From assembly GCA_947305675.1 (NCBI GenBank), contig CAMZED010000040.1:1-12262 (forward strand): a DNA stretch of 12,262 bases. The letters are read 5' to 3'. Shown piece after piece: positions 5,545 to 12,262 of the stretch (the stretch's first letter is position 1; every line of letters starts with the position of its first letter). Source of the stretch: an uncultured Clostridia bacterium (GTDB lineage Bacteria; Bacillota; Clostridia; Oscillospirales; CAG-382). The position numbers and the translations under genes were made by a program. Under the pieces are notes generated by a model. That model did not search any database. It was not told where the DNA came from and worked only from the letters and a program-made list of their open reading frames with translations.

Positions 5545-6111
5545 ATGCTGGTGACAAAAACCATTCTTATGGATGAAGCCGCAATGGCGCGCTCGCTGAA
5601 GCGCATCGCTCACGAGATAATCGAAAAGAATCAGGGTACCGAAAATCTCCGCCTTGTGGGGATCCACCGCCGCGGAGTTCCGCTTGCCGAACGCATCGCC
5701 GCGATCATCGGCGAGATCGAGGGGACCGACGTCCCGGTCGGCAAGCTGGATATAACGCTTTACCGCGATGATATAAGCGAACTGTCCGACCTGCCTTCCG
5801 TCGCCGGAACTTCGATCGATTTCGAGGTAAAAGGCAGCAGGATCGTCCTGATCGACGACGTTATCTTCACCGGGCGCACCGCCCGTGCCGCGATGGACGC
5901 CGTGATCGGTTTGGGCAGACCGGCCTCGATAATGCTGGCGGTGCTTGTGGACCGCGGCCACCGCGAACTTCCGATAAAAGCCGATTTTGTCGGGAAAAAC
6001 GTCCCGACCGCGCGTTCGGAAGTGATCTCGGTCATGATAAACGAGATCGACGGCGCCGACAGAGTTGAGCTGCGCGAGAAGAGCTCGTCGGTCGACAGTT
6101 ATATGAATTAA
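5545..6111 (+). CDS. pyrR: PyrR bifunctional pyr attenuation regulator / uracil phosphoribosyltransferase
   Basis: The 188-residue protein has the usual PyrR length (about 180). The PRPP-binding motif VLIDDVIFTGRTAR (101-114) is the PyrR form, and the segments RRGVPLAERI (42-51) and VDRGHRELPIKADFVGKNVPT (135-155) are typical for the RNA-binding family members. It binds UMP/UTP and then a loop in pyr mRNA leaders, promoting termination; it may have slight uracil phosphoribosyltransferase activity. The start at 5545 has AAAGGTGAT at 7 bases or so upstream; the longer frame from 5476 runs through the terminator hairpin and is not used. Its own leader contains the target site, so it is autoregulated. 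The uracil permease follows after 39 bases in the same operon. Confidence 0.95.
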   Translation: MLVTKTILMDEAAMARSLKRIAHEIIEKNQGTENLRLVGIHRRGVPLAERIAAIIGEIEGTDVPVGKLDITLYRDDISELSDLPSVAGTSIDFEVKGSRIVLIDDVIFTGRTARAAMDAVIGLGRPASIMLAVLVDRGHRELPIKADFVGKNVPTARSEVISVMINEIDGADRVELREKSSSVDSYMN

Positions 6112-6150
6112 AAAACAAAAATAAATTTTTCCAAAAACGGAGGAAACCAA

Positions 6151-7476
6151 ATGAAACTCGCTTACGGAGTCAAAGACAGACCCCCATTCGGCAAACTTTT
6201 ACTGTTTGCGCTTCAACAACTGCTCGCAATACTTGCGGCAACCATCGCGGTACCGGCGATAGTCGGCAACGGTATGTCCCAGTCCGCCGCGCTTTTAGGC
6301 GCCGGCGTCGGCACTATCGTTTACCTGCTCTTTACCAGGTTCCGCAGCCCCGTGTTCCTCGGATCTTCGTTCGCGTTCCTCGGATCGATGTTCGCGGCTT
6401 TCGCGGGTGCGATCAGCGCAAACGCGGGATACGCCGGACTTCTCATCGGCGCTTGCTTCGCAGGCCTTGTCTATGTGGTTATCGCCGTCATAGTTAAATT
6501 CGCCGGCGTAAACTGGATAAACAAACTTATGCCCGCCGTCGTTATCGGCCCGACCGTCGCCATCATCGGTCTTTCTCTCTCCGGCAACGCCGTCGGCGAC
6601 CTTCAGAAAGGGTCCTTCGAATCCACCAGCCCCTATGTGGCAATTGTTTGCGGGCTTGTAACCCTCGCCGTCACAATGATTTGCTCGGTCTACGGCAAAA
6701 AAATGCTTAAAATGATCCCGTTCATCGTCGGTATCGTCGCCGGCTACGCCTGCGCCGCGATATTCACCGTTATCGGCAACGCCGCCGATATAGCCGAACT
6801 TAAAGTTATAGACTTCTCGGCTTTTGCAAATATGCAGTGGTATCCCGACGTAACGTTCCTGAAAGCGTTCGACGGATTCAAAGAGATCGACGCTTCCTAC
6901 ATCGGAACCATCGCGGTGGCTTACATACCCGTTGCGTTCGTCGTCTTTGCCGAACACATCGCCGACCACAAGAACATTTCCTCCATCATCGAAAAAGATC
7001 TGCTTGAAGATCCCGGCCTCCACCGCACCCTTCTCGGCGACGGCGTGGGCTCCATCGCGGGCGCCTTCTTCGGCGGATGCCCCAACACCACCTACGGCGA
7101 ATCGATCGGCTGCGTGGCTATCTCCGGCAACGCTTCGGTCTCCACCATACTCTGCACCGCGATCCTTGCGATCATCTCCGCGGTCCTCGCTCCCTTTACC
7201 ACCTTCCTTGCAACCATTCCTTCCTGCGTAATGGGCGGCGTCTGCATCGCGCTGTACGGCTTCATCGCAGTCTCCGGTCTTAAGATGATCCAGAAAGTCG
7301 ACCTCGAGCAGAACAAAAACCTGTTCGTCGTATCGGTCATCCTCATCGCCGGCGTAGGCGGCCTTGCGCTCAACTTCGGCAACATCACCATCACCGAAGT
7401 CGCCTGCGCTCTCATCCTCGGCATACTCACCAACCTTATGCTCAACGGCAAAAAGTCCGGCAAAACCGAACAGTAA
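6151..7476 (+). CDS. Uracil permease (NCS2 family nucleobase:H+ symporter)
   Basis: The 441-residue integral membrane protein has the size and hydrophobic pattern of NCS2 transporters such as UraA/PyrP (14 helices). Family landmarks are QQLLAILAATIAVP (22-35), FLGSSFAFLGSM (69-80), the substrate-site glutamate in FAEHIADH (Glu268) and the GGCPNTTYGESIG segment (308-320, Glu317), corresponding to the two glutamates that contact uracil and couple protons in E. coli UraA. It would import uracil into the cytosol for Upp. CGGAGGAA lies 6 bases before the ATG. It is co-transcribed with pyrR and so under PyrR attenuation; the operon ends at the hairpin at 7499-7546. Closely related xanthine/uracil carriers are excluded mainly by the pyrR linkage. 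PyrP or UraA would be suitable names. Confidence 0.92.
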   Translation: MKLAYGVKDRPPFGKLLLFALQQLLAILAATIAVPAIVGNGMSQSAALLGAGVGTIVYLLFTRFRSPVFLGSSFAFLGSMFAAFAGAISANAGYAGLLIGACFAGLVYVVIAVIVKFAGVNWINKLMPAVVIGPTVAIIGLSLSGNAVGDLQKGSFESTSPYVAIVCGLVTLAVTMICSVYGKKMLKMIPFIVGIVAGYACAAIFTVIGNAADIAELKVIDFSAFANMQWYPDVTFLKAFDGFKEIDASYIGTIAVAYIPVAFVVFAEHIADHKNISSIIEKDLLEDPGLHRTLLGDGVGSIAGAFFGGCPNTTYGESIGCVAISGNASVSTILCTAILAIISAVLAPFTTFLATIPSCVMGGVCIALYGFIAVSGLKMIQKVDLEQNKNLFVVSVILIAGVGGLALNFGNITITEVACALILGILTNLMLNGKKSGKTEQ

Positions 7477-7498
7477 TAATTCCCGATAATCAATAATT

Positions 7499-7546
7499 CC
7501 CGCTTCGCCTGGCGTTCTTAATGACGCTCCGCGAAGCGGGTTTTTT
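7499..7546 (+). terminator. Terminator of the pyrR-permease operon
   Basis: CCCGCTTCGC (7499-7508) pairs perfectly with GCGAAGCGGG (7531-7540), with a further inner GCGT/ACGC pairing, followed by six T residues. Confidence 0.92.
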
Positions 7547-7550
7547 GCGC

Positions 7551-7579
7551 AAAAATCGCCCGGACGAACCGTCCGGGCG
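7551..7579 (-). terminator. Terminator of upp
   Basis: A perfect 9-bp stem (7557-7565 with 7571-7579) lies 14 bases beyond the upp stop. On the minus strand it is followed by ATTTTT (7556-7551). It sits only 4 bases from the end of the opposite-strand terminator. Confidence 0.85.
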
Positions 7580-7593
7580 CAAGCGTTTGTCTG

Positions 7594-8226
7594 TTATTTG
7601 GTGCCGAATATTCTGTCTCCGGCGTCGCCGAGTCCGGGAACGATATATCCGTGATCGTTCAGGTGGCTGTCGAGCGAGGCACAATAAACTTTAACGTCGG
7701 GGTGCGTTTCGGTAAGGGCTTTGAGTCCTTCGGGAGCGGCGATTATGCACATGAATTTAATGTGGAGCGGGTTGCGCTTCTTTATTTGTGTGATCGCGTC
7801 AATGGCGGAGCCGCCGGTCGCAAGCATCGGGTCGACGACAATGACTTCACGGTCGTTGATGTCGCCGGGGAGTTTGCAGTAATACTCAACGGGTTTGAGC
7901 GTTTTCGGGTCGCGGTAAAGACCGATATGTCCGACTTTCGCGGCGGGAACAAGCTCAAGAGCGCCGTCGACCATTCCGAGACCTGCGCGGAGTATGGGAA
8001 CGAAAGCGAGTTTTCTGCCCGCGACAACCTTCGAGGTGGTGGTGCAGATCGGCGTGGTGACCTCGATATCACAAAGCGGAAGATCGCGCGTCGCCTCATA
8101 GCAAAGCAGTTCGGTGATCTCTTTGATCAGTTCGCGGAATTGCTTTGAACCGGTCTTCTCGTTGCGGATAAGGGTCACTTTGTGTTGGATCAGCGGGTGA
8201 TCGGCAATAAATACGTTTTCCATCAT
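7594..8226 (-). CDS. upp: Uracil phosphoribosyltransferase
   Basis: This 210-residue cytosolic enzyme makes UMP from uracil and PRPP, the main uracil salvage step. The length matches bacterial Upp (about 208). Motifs seen are LRAGLGMVDG (79-88), the PRPP loop VVDPMLATGGS (130-140) and the C-terminal uracil-binding segment YIVPGLGDAGDRIFGT (194-209). Of two adjacent ATG codons, 8226 is preferred because GGAGG (8238-8234) is 7 bases upstream. It is monocistronic, convergent with the pyrR-permease operon and has its own promoter. The leader is only about 35 bases and shows no PyrR loop or attenuator, so unlike the permease it is probably not PyrR-controlled. Confidence 0.97.
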   Translation of the reverse strand: MMENVFIADHPLIQHKVTLIRNEKTGSKQFRELIKEITELLCYEATRDLPLCDIEVTTPICTTTSKVVAGRKLAFVPILRAGLGMVDGALELVPAAKVGHIGLYRDPKTLKPVEYYCKLPGDINDREVIVVDPMLATGGSAIDAITQIKKRNPLHIKFMCIIAAPEGLKALTETHPDVKVYCASLDSHLNDHGYIVPGLGDAGDRIFGTK

Positions 8227-8266
8227 TTTTTCTCCTCCATGATGTTTTGTAATTTATTCTTCCGAC

Positions 8267-8295
8267 AGTATAACACGTGATTTTTCAATATACAA
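8267..8295 (-). promoter_or_regulatory. Promoter of upp
   Basis: On the minus strand TATACT (8272-8267) is preceded by TGT (extended -10) and, 17 bases further up, by a weak -35 TTGTAT (8295-8290). The start would be near 8260. Confidence 0.6.
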
Positions 8296-8355
8296 ACATT
8301 TTTTTGCAAAAAACCCGAAAAATCTTCTTTTTTTCGTTCCGGGCGGCAAAAAATG

Positions 8356-8384
8356 TTGAATTGTCGCGTTTCTTGTGATATTAT
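8356..8384 (+). promoter_or_regulatory. Promoter of the dockerin protein gene
   Basis: TTGAAT (8356-8361) and TATTAT (8379-8384) are 17 bases apart, with TGA just before the -10 box (extended -10). It lies 34 bases upstream of the ATG and is divergent from the upp promoter. Confidence 0.68.
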
Positions 8385-8418
8385 GTAAATCAAAGATACT
8401 GTTTCCGGAGGTCAGTTT

Positions 8419-10332
8419 ATGTTTTTGTCACGTCAAAAAAGGCTCGCGGCGCTGCTTGCCTGCCTTCTGATGTTGGTCCCGGCGCTCTCGGGAGCGCTGC
8501 CGCAAATAAGTATTTCCTCCGGGAACGACGTGTTCGAAGAACGTCTGCTCTACGGAGGATATGCCGTCGACGTCGGGGATTCGATCTTTTTTGCCGACGA
8601 AAACGGAATAAAGCGCCGGCTTGTCGGCTCGGAAGAAAGTTCGACCGTCGTCCCCGTTGCGGCGTCTTATCTCAATTACAGCCGCGGAAGGATCTGGTTC
8701 ATAAGCGGCAACGGCGTTTTTTCCTGCCTCCCCGACGGTTCGGATCTTTCCTGCTTCCGCGAATACAAAACAGCGATTTCTCACCTTTACGTTTCTGAAT
8801 CGAACATTTACCTTCTTCGCGGAGAAAGCGTTTATTCGCTTTCCGACTCGGGCGATAAACTCCTTTTTTCGCGCGGGGGGATGGTGGGATTTATTCCCGA
8901 AAGCGGCGGATTCCGTTGGATGAGCGAAAATCCCGGATACGTTTACGTCGAGGAAACCGGTGACGAAGTCTATTCCGAACCGGAATCCGAGTTCATAACG
9001 CATTTTGTCAACTCCGCGGGCAATGAAACGGCGGCGTATGCCGCAGACGGATCCGGCAGCGGCTTTGTTTCCGCCGCGGCTTCGGCTTCGGGTTCGGGGC
9101 TGCCGGCATATACCGGTCCGTACGTAAATGTCGGAAGTGTGACTCTTCCGCTCGAAAACCATATGCCGGGGACCTTCTTCAGCAAGAACGGCAAAGCCTG
9201 CGTTTGCCACCACACAAGCTCTACTTACTGCATCGATTCGGTCGGAAACTGCAACTGCATGCGCTATTATCCCACCGGATACAAAGAGACCTGCGAAGTC
9301 GACTTGCTCGGCGCTCAATGTTTTGCTTTCGCCAGAATGGTGTTTTATACCTGCTTCGGGTTTATCGATCACTCGATGAACGCTTCGCTTTATTACAACG
9401 CCGGAACGCTGGCACGCGGCGCCGCAACGGCGAATACCGTGCGCGAACTTATGCAAAAAGCCGCTCCCGGCGCCCACGTGAGGCTCGCCTCGGGGCATTC
9501 GGTTTCGATTCTTTCGATGGACGACGATTTTCTGGTGATCTATCACGGCAACGCCGGCGGGGACGGCGTCGCTTCGGCACCCTGCGTCGTATCGACAAGG
9601 CGCTATACCTGGGAGCAGTTCGCAAATTCCGCCGCCGCGGGGATACTTTACATCAATATGCCCGTAAATTACCCCGGCACCTCGGTCAAACTCACTGATA
9701 AAGAGACGGGATTTTACCGCCTCACTTCAAACCTTAACCTCCGTGCCGACAGCAACACTCAGTCGGCTTCGCTCGGCGTTATCCCCAACAACACCATAAT
9801 CGCTGTTACCGAGGCGAAAGGGCTTTGGGGCAGGACCGAATACAACGGAACTTCCGGTTGGGTCTTTCTTGAATACGCAACTTATTACAGCGCCGCTTCA
9901 GTCGCTCCTTCCGAAAACAGCCCTTACGTCCGCGATATGGGCGGAAATTATATACGCGGCAGCGTTTTCCGCTGCACACTCGACCTTTTCGCCGAATATT
10001 TTGACAAACAGAATATAACCGTGACCGGACAGGGAGGCGATCCTCTCGACGGCGGTGAATACGTCGGGACAGGATGCACCGTAAGCCTTACCGTCGGAGA
10101 TAAGGCTGTCGACAGCGCGGTCCTCGTGCTTTCCGGCGACGTGAACGGAAACGGGTTTATCGACGTCGGCGATTACGTCGCGGTACGCCGGTGCGTTTTG
10201 GGGAACTTTGAGCTTTCCGGAGCGCGCGCCGCTGCCGCGGACGCGTCGGGCGACGGTTCGGTCGGAGTCGACGATTATATGATAATCAAGCGGTATTTTC
10301 TCGGCACATACCGGTTCGATGCGGCGGATTAA
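8419..10332 (+). CDS. Secreted papain-like (CHAP/NlpC-like) protein with SH3b and type I dockerin domains
   Basis: The 637-residue product begins with a signal peptide (charged MFLSRQKR, hydrophobic 9-24, likely cut near 24-27). Residues about 37-180 are short beta-rich repeats that resemble a partial propeller. Residues about 248-412 form a Cys-rich papain-like domain: candidate nucleophile Cys301 in GAQCFAFARM, His360 in ASGHSVSIL and polar residue Asn378 in YHGNAG. In front is a Cys/His cluster (Cys261, Cys263, His264, His265, Cys271, Cys278, Cys280, Cys292). Residues 425-492 are a bacterial SH3 domain (LNLRADSN, GWVFLEY). Residues 572-632 hold two dockerin calcium repeats (DVNGNGFID near 574 and DASGDGSVG near 608), each followed by a helix. 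It may cut peptidoglycan stems or proteins while docked to a cohesin or wall. GGAGG (8407-8411) sets the start. No clear terminator follows. Confidence 0.82.
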   Translation: MFLSRQKRLAALLACLLMLVPALSGALPQISISSGNDVFEERLLYGGYAVDVGDSIFFADENGIKRRLVGSEESSTVVPVAASYLNYSRGRIWFISGNGVFSCLPDGSDLSCFREYKTAISHLYVSESNIYLLRGESVYSLSDSGDKLLFSRGGMVGFIPESGGFRWMSENPGYVYVEETGDEVYSEPESEFITHFVNSAGNETAAYAADGSGSGFVSAAASASGSGLPAYTGPYVNVGSVTLPLENHMPGTFFSKNGKACVCHHTSSTYCIDSVGNCNCMRYYPTGYKETCEVDLLGAQCFAFARMVFYTCFGFIDHSMNASLYYNAGTLARGAATANTVRELMQKAAPGAHVRLASGHSVSILSMDDDFLVIYHGNAGGDGVASAPCVVSTRRYTWEQFANSAAAGILYINMPVNYPGTSVKLTDKETGFYRLTSNLNLRADSNTQSASLGVIPNNTIIAVTEAKGLWGRTEYNGTSGWVFLEYATYYSAASVAPSENSPYVRDMGGNYIRGSVFRCTLDLFAEYFDKQNITVTGQGGDPLDGGEYVGTGCTVSLTVGDKAVDSAVLVLSGDVNGNGFIDVGDYVAVRRCVLGNFELSGARAAAADASGDGSVGVDDYMIIKRYFLGTYRFDAAD

Positions 10333-10396
10333 CGGGATATTTTGGGTTTTTGGTAAATTTTTTCGATTTTTTCGTTTTTAAATACGTAAAAAACTA

Positions 10397-10425
10397 TTTA
10401 CAAATCAAATTTATTGTGGTATATT
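10397..10425 (+). promoter_or_regulatory. Promoter of the discoidin/CBM9-like secreted protein gene
   Basis: TTTACA (10397-10402) and TATATT (10420-10425) are spaced by 17 bases with TGG before the -10 box (extended -10), within an AT-rich gap. The start would be near 10432, leaving a leader of about 31 bases with AAAGGAG ahead of the ATG. Confidence 0.75.
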
Positions 10426-10462
10426 GAATACACAAAAAATTTTTAAAAAGGAGTAATATCTA

Positions 10463-12262
10463 ATGAAGAAGTTTATTGCTATTCTTCTCGCAGCAATGCT
10501 CGTGGTTCCCGCGATGCTCGCTTTCGCCGTTTCGGCAGACGAAGCACCCGCTAACCTCGCGCTCAACAAAGCTTACACGATCGATACCGGCAATAAGACT
10601 GTCGACGGCACCTGGAAAGCCAACATCACCGACGGCAATTCCGAAGCCGATTTCGCAAGCAACGCGGTTTGGTTCGGTCTTAACAGAACCGCCCACGGCG
10701 TAGGCGAATCCGGTTCCGAATATGCAAGCTTTACCATTGACCTCGGTGAAAAAGCAACCATCGGTTCCACCAAAGTCAACTTCGGCCAAGAATCCAGCTG
10801 GGGCGTCGGCGTTTCTGAAAAGATCGCCATCTCGGTTTCCACCGACGGTGAAAACTTCACCTCTGTCGGCGAATTTGCTACCCCCGCTGTCGAAGACAAA
10901 TCTTCCGCTTGGGGCGAATTCACTTTCGACGCAGTCGAAGCTCAGTACGTTCGCTACACAATGTCCTTTGTTCCCGAAAAAGCATGGCTCTTCGTTAACG
11001 AAGTAGAAATCTACGCCGGCGAAGCCGCTGTTCAATGGAACGAATTCTGGGTAACCCACTTCAACGACAACACCGTCGAAGGCGCAGGCACCATCTTCAC
11101 CGAAGCTTATACCGGAGCGGGTTGGTGGCTCCACGTATCCTTCAAACCCGTTGAAGGCAAAGCAAACGTTTACGAAGTAGTTGAAACTTCCGACGGCACT
11201 CCCGACGGCAACGGCACCGCTCTCACTATTCCCGAAGGCGGCTTCGTATTCGCTTCCAACTACGGCAACGACTACGGCAATGGTAAAAACTACGTCACCA
11301 AAGGCGCCGGCGATATAATCGCCGCGTTCAAGGCTCTCAAAGCCGGCGACAAGATCACCGTCAAAGGCGTTGATCTCGAAGGCAAGACCATTCCCACCAG
11401 CACTCCCGAAAAGAAATGGTACGATCCCGAGTACGTCTGCACCGCTGAATATGCTCTCGGCGACGTTACCGGCAGCGGCAAGACCGTTATCAAAGAAGAA
11501 ATCACTGTTGACGGCGACGTTAACGACACCGGCTGGGATCCCGAAAAATGGATCGAAGTCACCACCGAAAACGGTACTGTTCAGGAAGCCGAAACCGGCG
11601 ACGATACCCTTTCCTATAAATTCCAGATCAGAACCGACGATACCAAGGTTTACGTTGCGTTCATCATCGACACCGAACTTATAAAGAGCGCCGACACAAC
11701 CAAAGGCGCTTGCACCAACACCCGTCTCTGGGTACGCAGCAAAGACGACGCCACCATTTACACCCACTTCTATGACGTATGGGCAGACAGCGAAGGCAAC
11801 ACCAGGACTGTTGCAAAACAGAACGCCTCGCTCACCGAAAACTCCGGCGCAGAGATCGAAAATTCCACTCTGACCGCGGTTATCAAAGGCTCGGAAGGCA
11901 AGACCTATGTGGAAATGTCCGTCGATCTCGACGAGATCGTTGAAGAAAACGCGGAAGGCTTCGCATACTACGCCAACGTAGCCAACACCGTCACCAAACA
12001 GTTCACTCTTCTCTATCCGCAGTTCCCGCTCGGCGAAACCGATCGCGGCGCCAACATGCCTTACAAAGTATGGTATGCCGAAGGCGAAGGCAAGCTTAAT
12101 TTCGCCGACGCGCTTCTCGGTGAAAGAGAAGAAGGCGGCGAACCCGAACCTCAGGGCCCGACATACGAAGACCTTGTAAAAGAAGCAATGGGCGAGGCAA
12201 ACGAAGACGCAAAATTCGCGCTTGAACTGAGCGCCGACAAAGAAGAATACAAAGCCGGCGAC
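10463..12262 (+). CDS. Secreted multidomain protein with discoidin-like and CBM9-like domains (3' end outside window)
   Basis: The frame is open from ATG 10463 to the last base: 600 residues without a stop. Residues 1-25 are a signal peptide with a VSA cleavage site. Residues about 30-187 look like a discoidin (F5/8 type C) domain: NLALNKAYT start, SFTIDLG (89-95), ISVSTDGENF (123-132), YVRYTM (162-167), VNEVEIYAG (178-186). Residues 190-340 form a domain I cannot assign. Residues about 346-550 resemble CBM9/DOMON-like sugar-binding domains, opening with ITVDGDVNDTGW. From 583 the sequence (FALELSADKEEYKAGD) resembles the first strands of a cohesin or Ig-like domain. Codon use is strongly biased (ACC, AAC, GGC, GAA, TCC), unlike the neighbouring dockerin gene, which suggests high expression. 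GGAG (10450-10453) precedes the start by 9 bases. The full role is unknown; binding of polysaccharide at the cell surface is likely. Confidence 0.8.
   Translation, partial: MKKFIAILLAAMLVVPAMLAFAVSADEAPANLALNKAYTIDTGNKTVDGTWKANITDGNSEADFASNAVWFGLNRTAHGVGESGSEYASFTIDLGEKATIGSTKVNFGQESSWGVGVSEKIAISVSTDGENFTSVGEFATPAVEDKSSAWGEFTFDAVEAQYVRYTMSFVPEKAWLFVNEVEIYAGEAAVQWNEFWVTHFNDNTVEGAGTIFTEAYTGAGWWLHVSFKPVEGKANVYEVVETSDGTPDGNGTALTIPEGGFVFASNYGNDYGNGKNYVTKGAGDIIAAFKALKAGDKITVKGVDLEGKTIPTSTPEKKWYDPEYVCTAEYALGDVTGSGKTVIKEEITVDGDVNDTGWDPEKWIEVTTENGTVQEAETGDDTLSYKFQIRTDDTKVYVAFIIDTELIKSADTTKGACTNTRLWVRSKDDATIYTHFYDVWADSEGNTRTVAKQNASLTENSGAEIENSTLTAVIKGSEGKTYVEMSVDLDEIVEENAEGFAYYANVANTVTKQFTLLYPQFPLGETDRGANMPYKVWYAEGEGKLNFADALLGEREEGGEPEPQGPTYEDLVKEAMGEANEDAKFALELSADKEEYKAGD

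Noticed and set aside
5389..6150. A 253-codon minus-strand frame over pyrR
   Set aside because: It covers the PyrR leader and pyrR, both firmly identified on the plus strand.
8428..9546. A 372-codon minus-strand frame inside the dockerin gene
   Set aside because: It is rich in Arg/His/Gly as typical of antisense shadows and overlaps a gene with clear domains.
10460..11767. A 435-codon open frame on the minus strand
   Set aside because: It mirrors the strongly biased codons of the plus-strand secreted protein, gives a low-complexity Gly/Val/Phe product, has no ribosome site, and the plus frame has a signal peptide and domain matches.

Overview
The window looks like a piece of a Clostridia chromosome, most likely an uncultured gut Oscillospirales (Ruminococcaceae/Oscillospiraceae-type) bacterium. 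The basis is the gene content rather than a marker gene: a type I dockerin on a secreted protein, a tryptophan T-box leader, a PyrR attenuator, a SpoIIE-type phosphatase paired with an RsbW-like kinase, and near-consensus vegetative promoters with GGAGG ribosome binding sites. Composition is moderate in GC with AT-rich intergenic gaps. No phage, insertion sequence, CRISPR array, tRNA or rRNA was seen.

Left part (1-3537). The 3' end of a SpoIIE/PP2C-type phosphatase overlaps by ATGA an RsbW-like ATP-binding kinase/anti-sigma factor, followed by a perfect terminator hairpin. A small stand-alone transcription unit follows (promoter 847-875, terminator ending near 1022) with no convincing ORF; it looks like an independent structured small RNA. 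It is followed by a second consensus promoter, a metallo-beta-lactamase/rubredoxin fusion protein, and a MATE efflux transporter that is probably co-transcribed. A bidirectional terminator separates MATE from the convergent trpB.

Middle (3538-8300), amino acid and pyrimidine supply. On the minus strand a stand-alone TrpB2-type tryptophan synthase beta chain is preceded by a full T-box leader whose specifier reads UGG (Trp) and whose T-box bulge UGGC fits a G73 tRNA, as expected for tRNA-Trp. Divergently, pyrR and a uracil permease form an operon behind a promoter, a PyrR-binding RNA element and a transcription attenuator. A pair of terminators separates this operon from the convergent upp (uracil phosphoribosyltransferase). 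Together permease, Upp and PyrR make a uracil salvage module: import, conversion to UMP, and UMP-sensing repression.

Right part (8300-12262), secreted proteins. One gene encodes a secreted protein with an N-terminal beta-rich region, a Cys-rich papain-like (CHAP/NlpC-like) domain, an SH3b domain and a C-terminal type I dockerin. The next gene, open at the window edge, encodes a secreted protein with a discoidin-like domain, an unassigned domain, a CBM9-like domain and the first residues of a possible cohesin or Ig-like domain. Its codon choice is strongly biased, which suggests high expression. The two may take part in cohesin-dockerin assembly at the cell surface, but the cohesin part is speculative because the sequence stops there.
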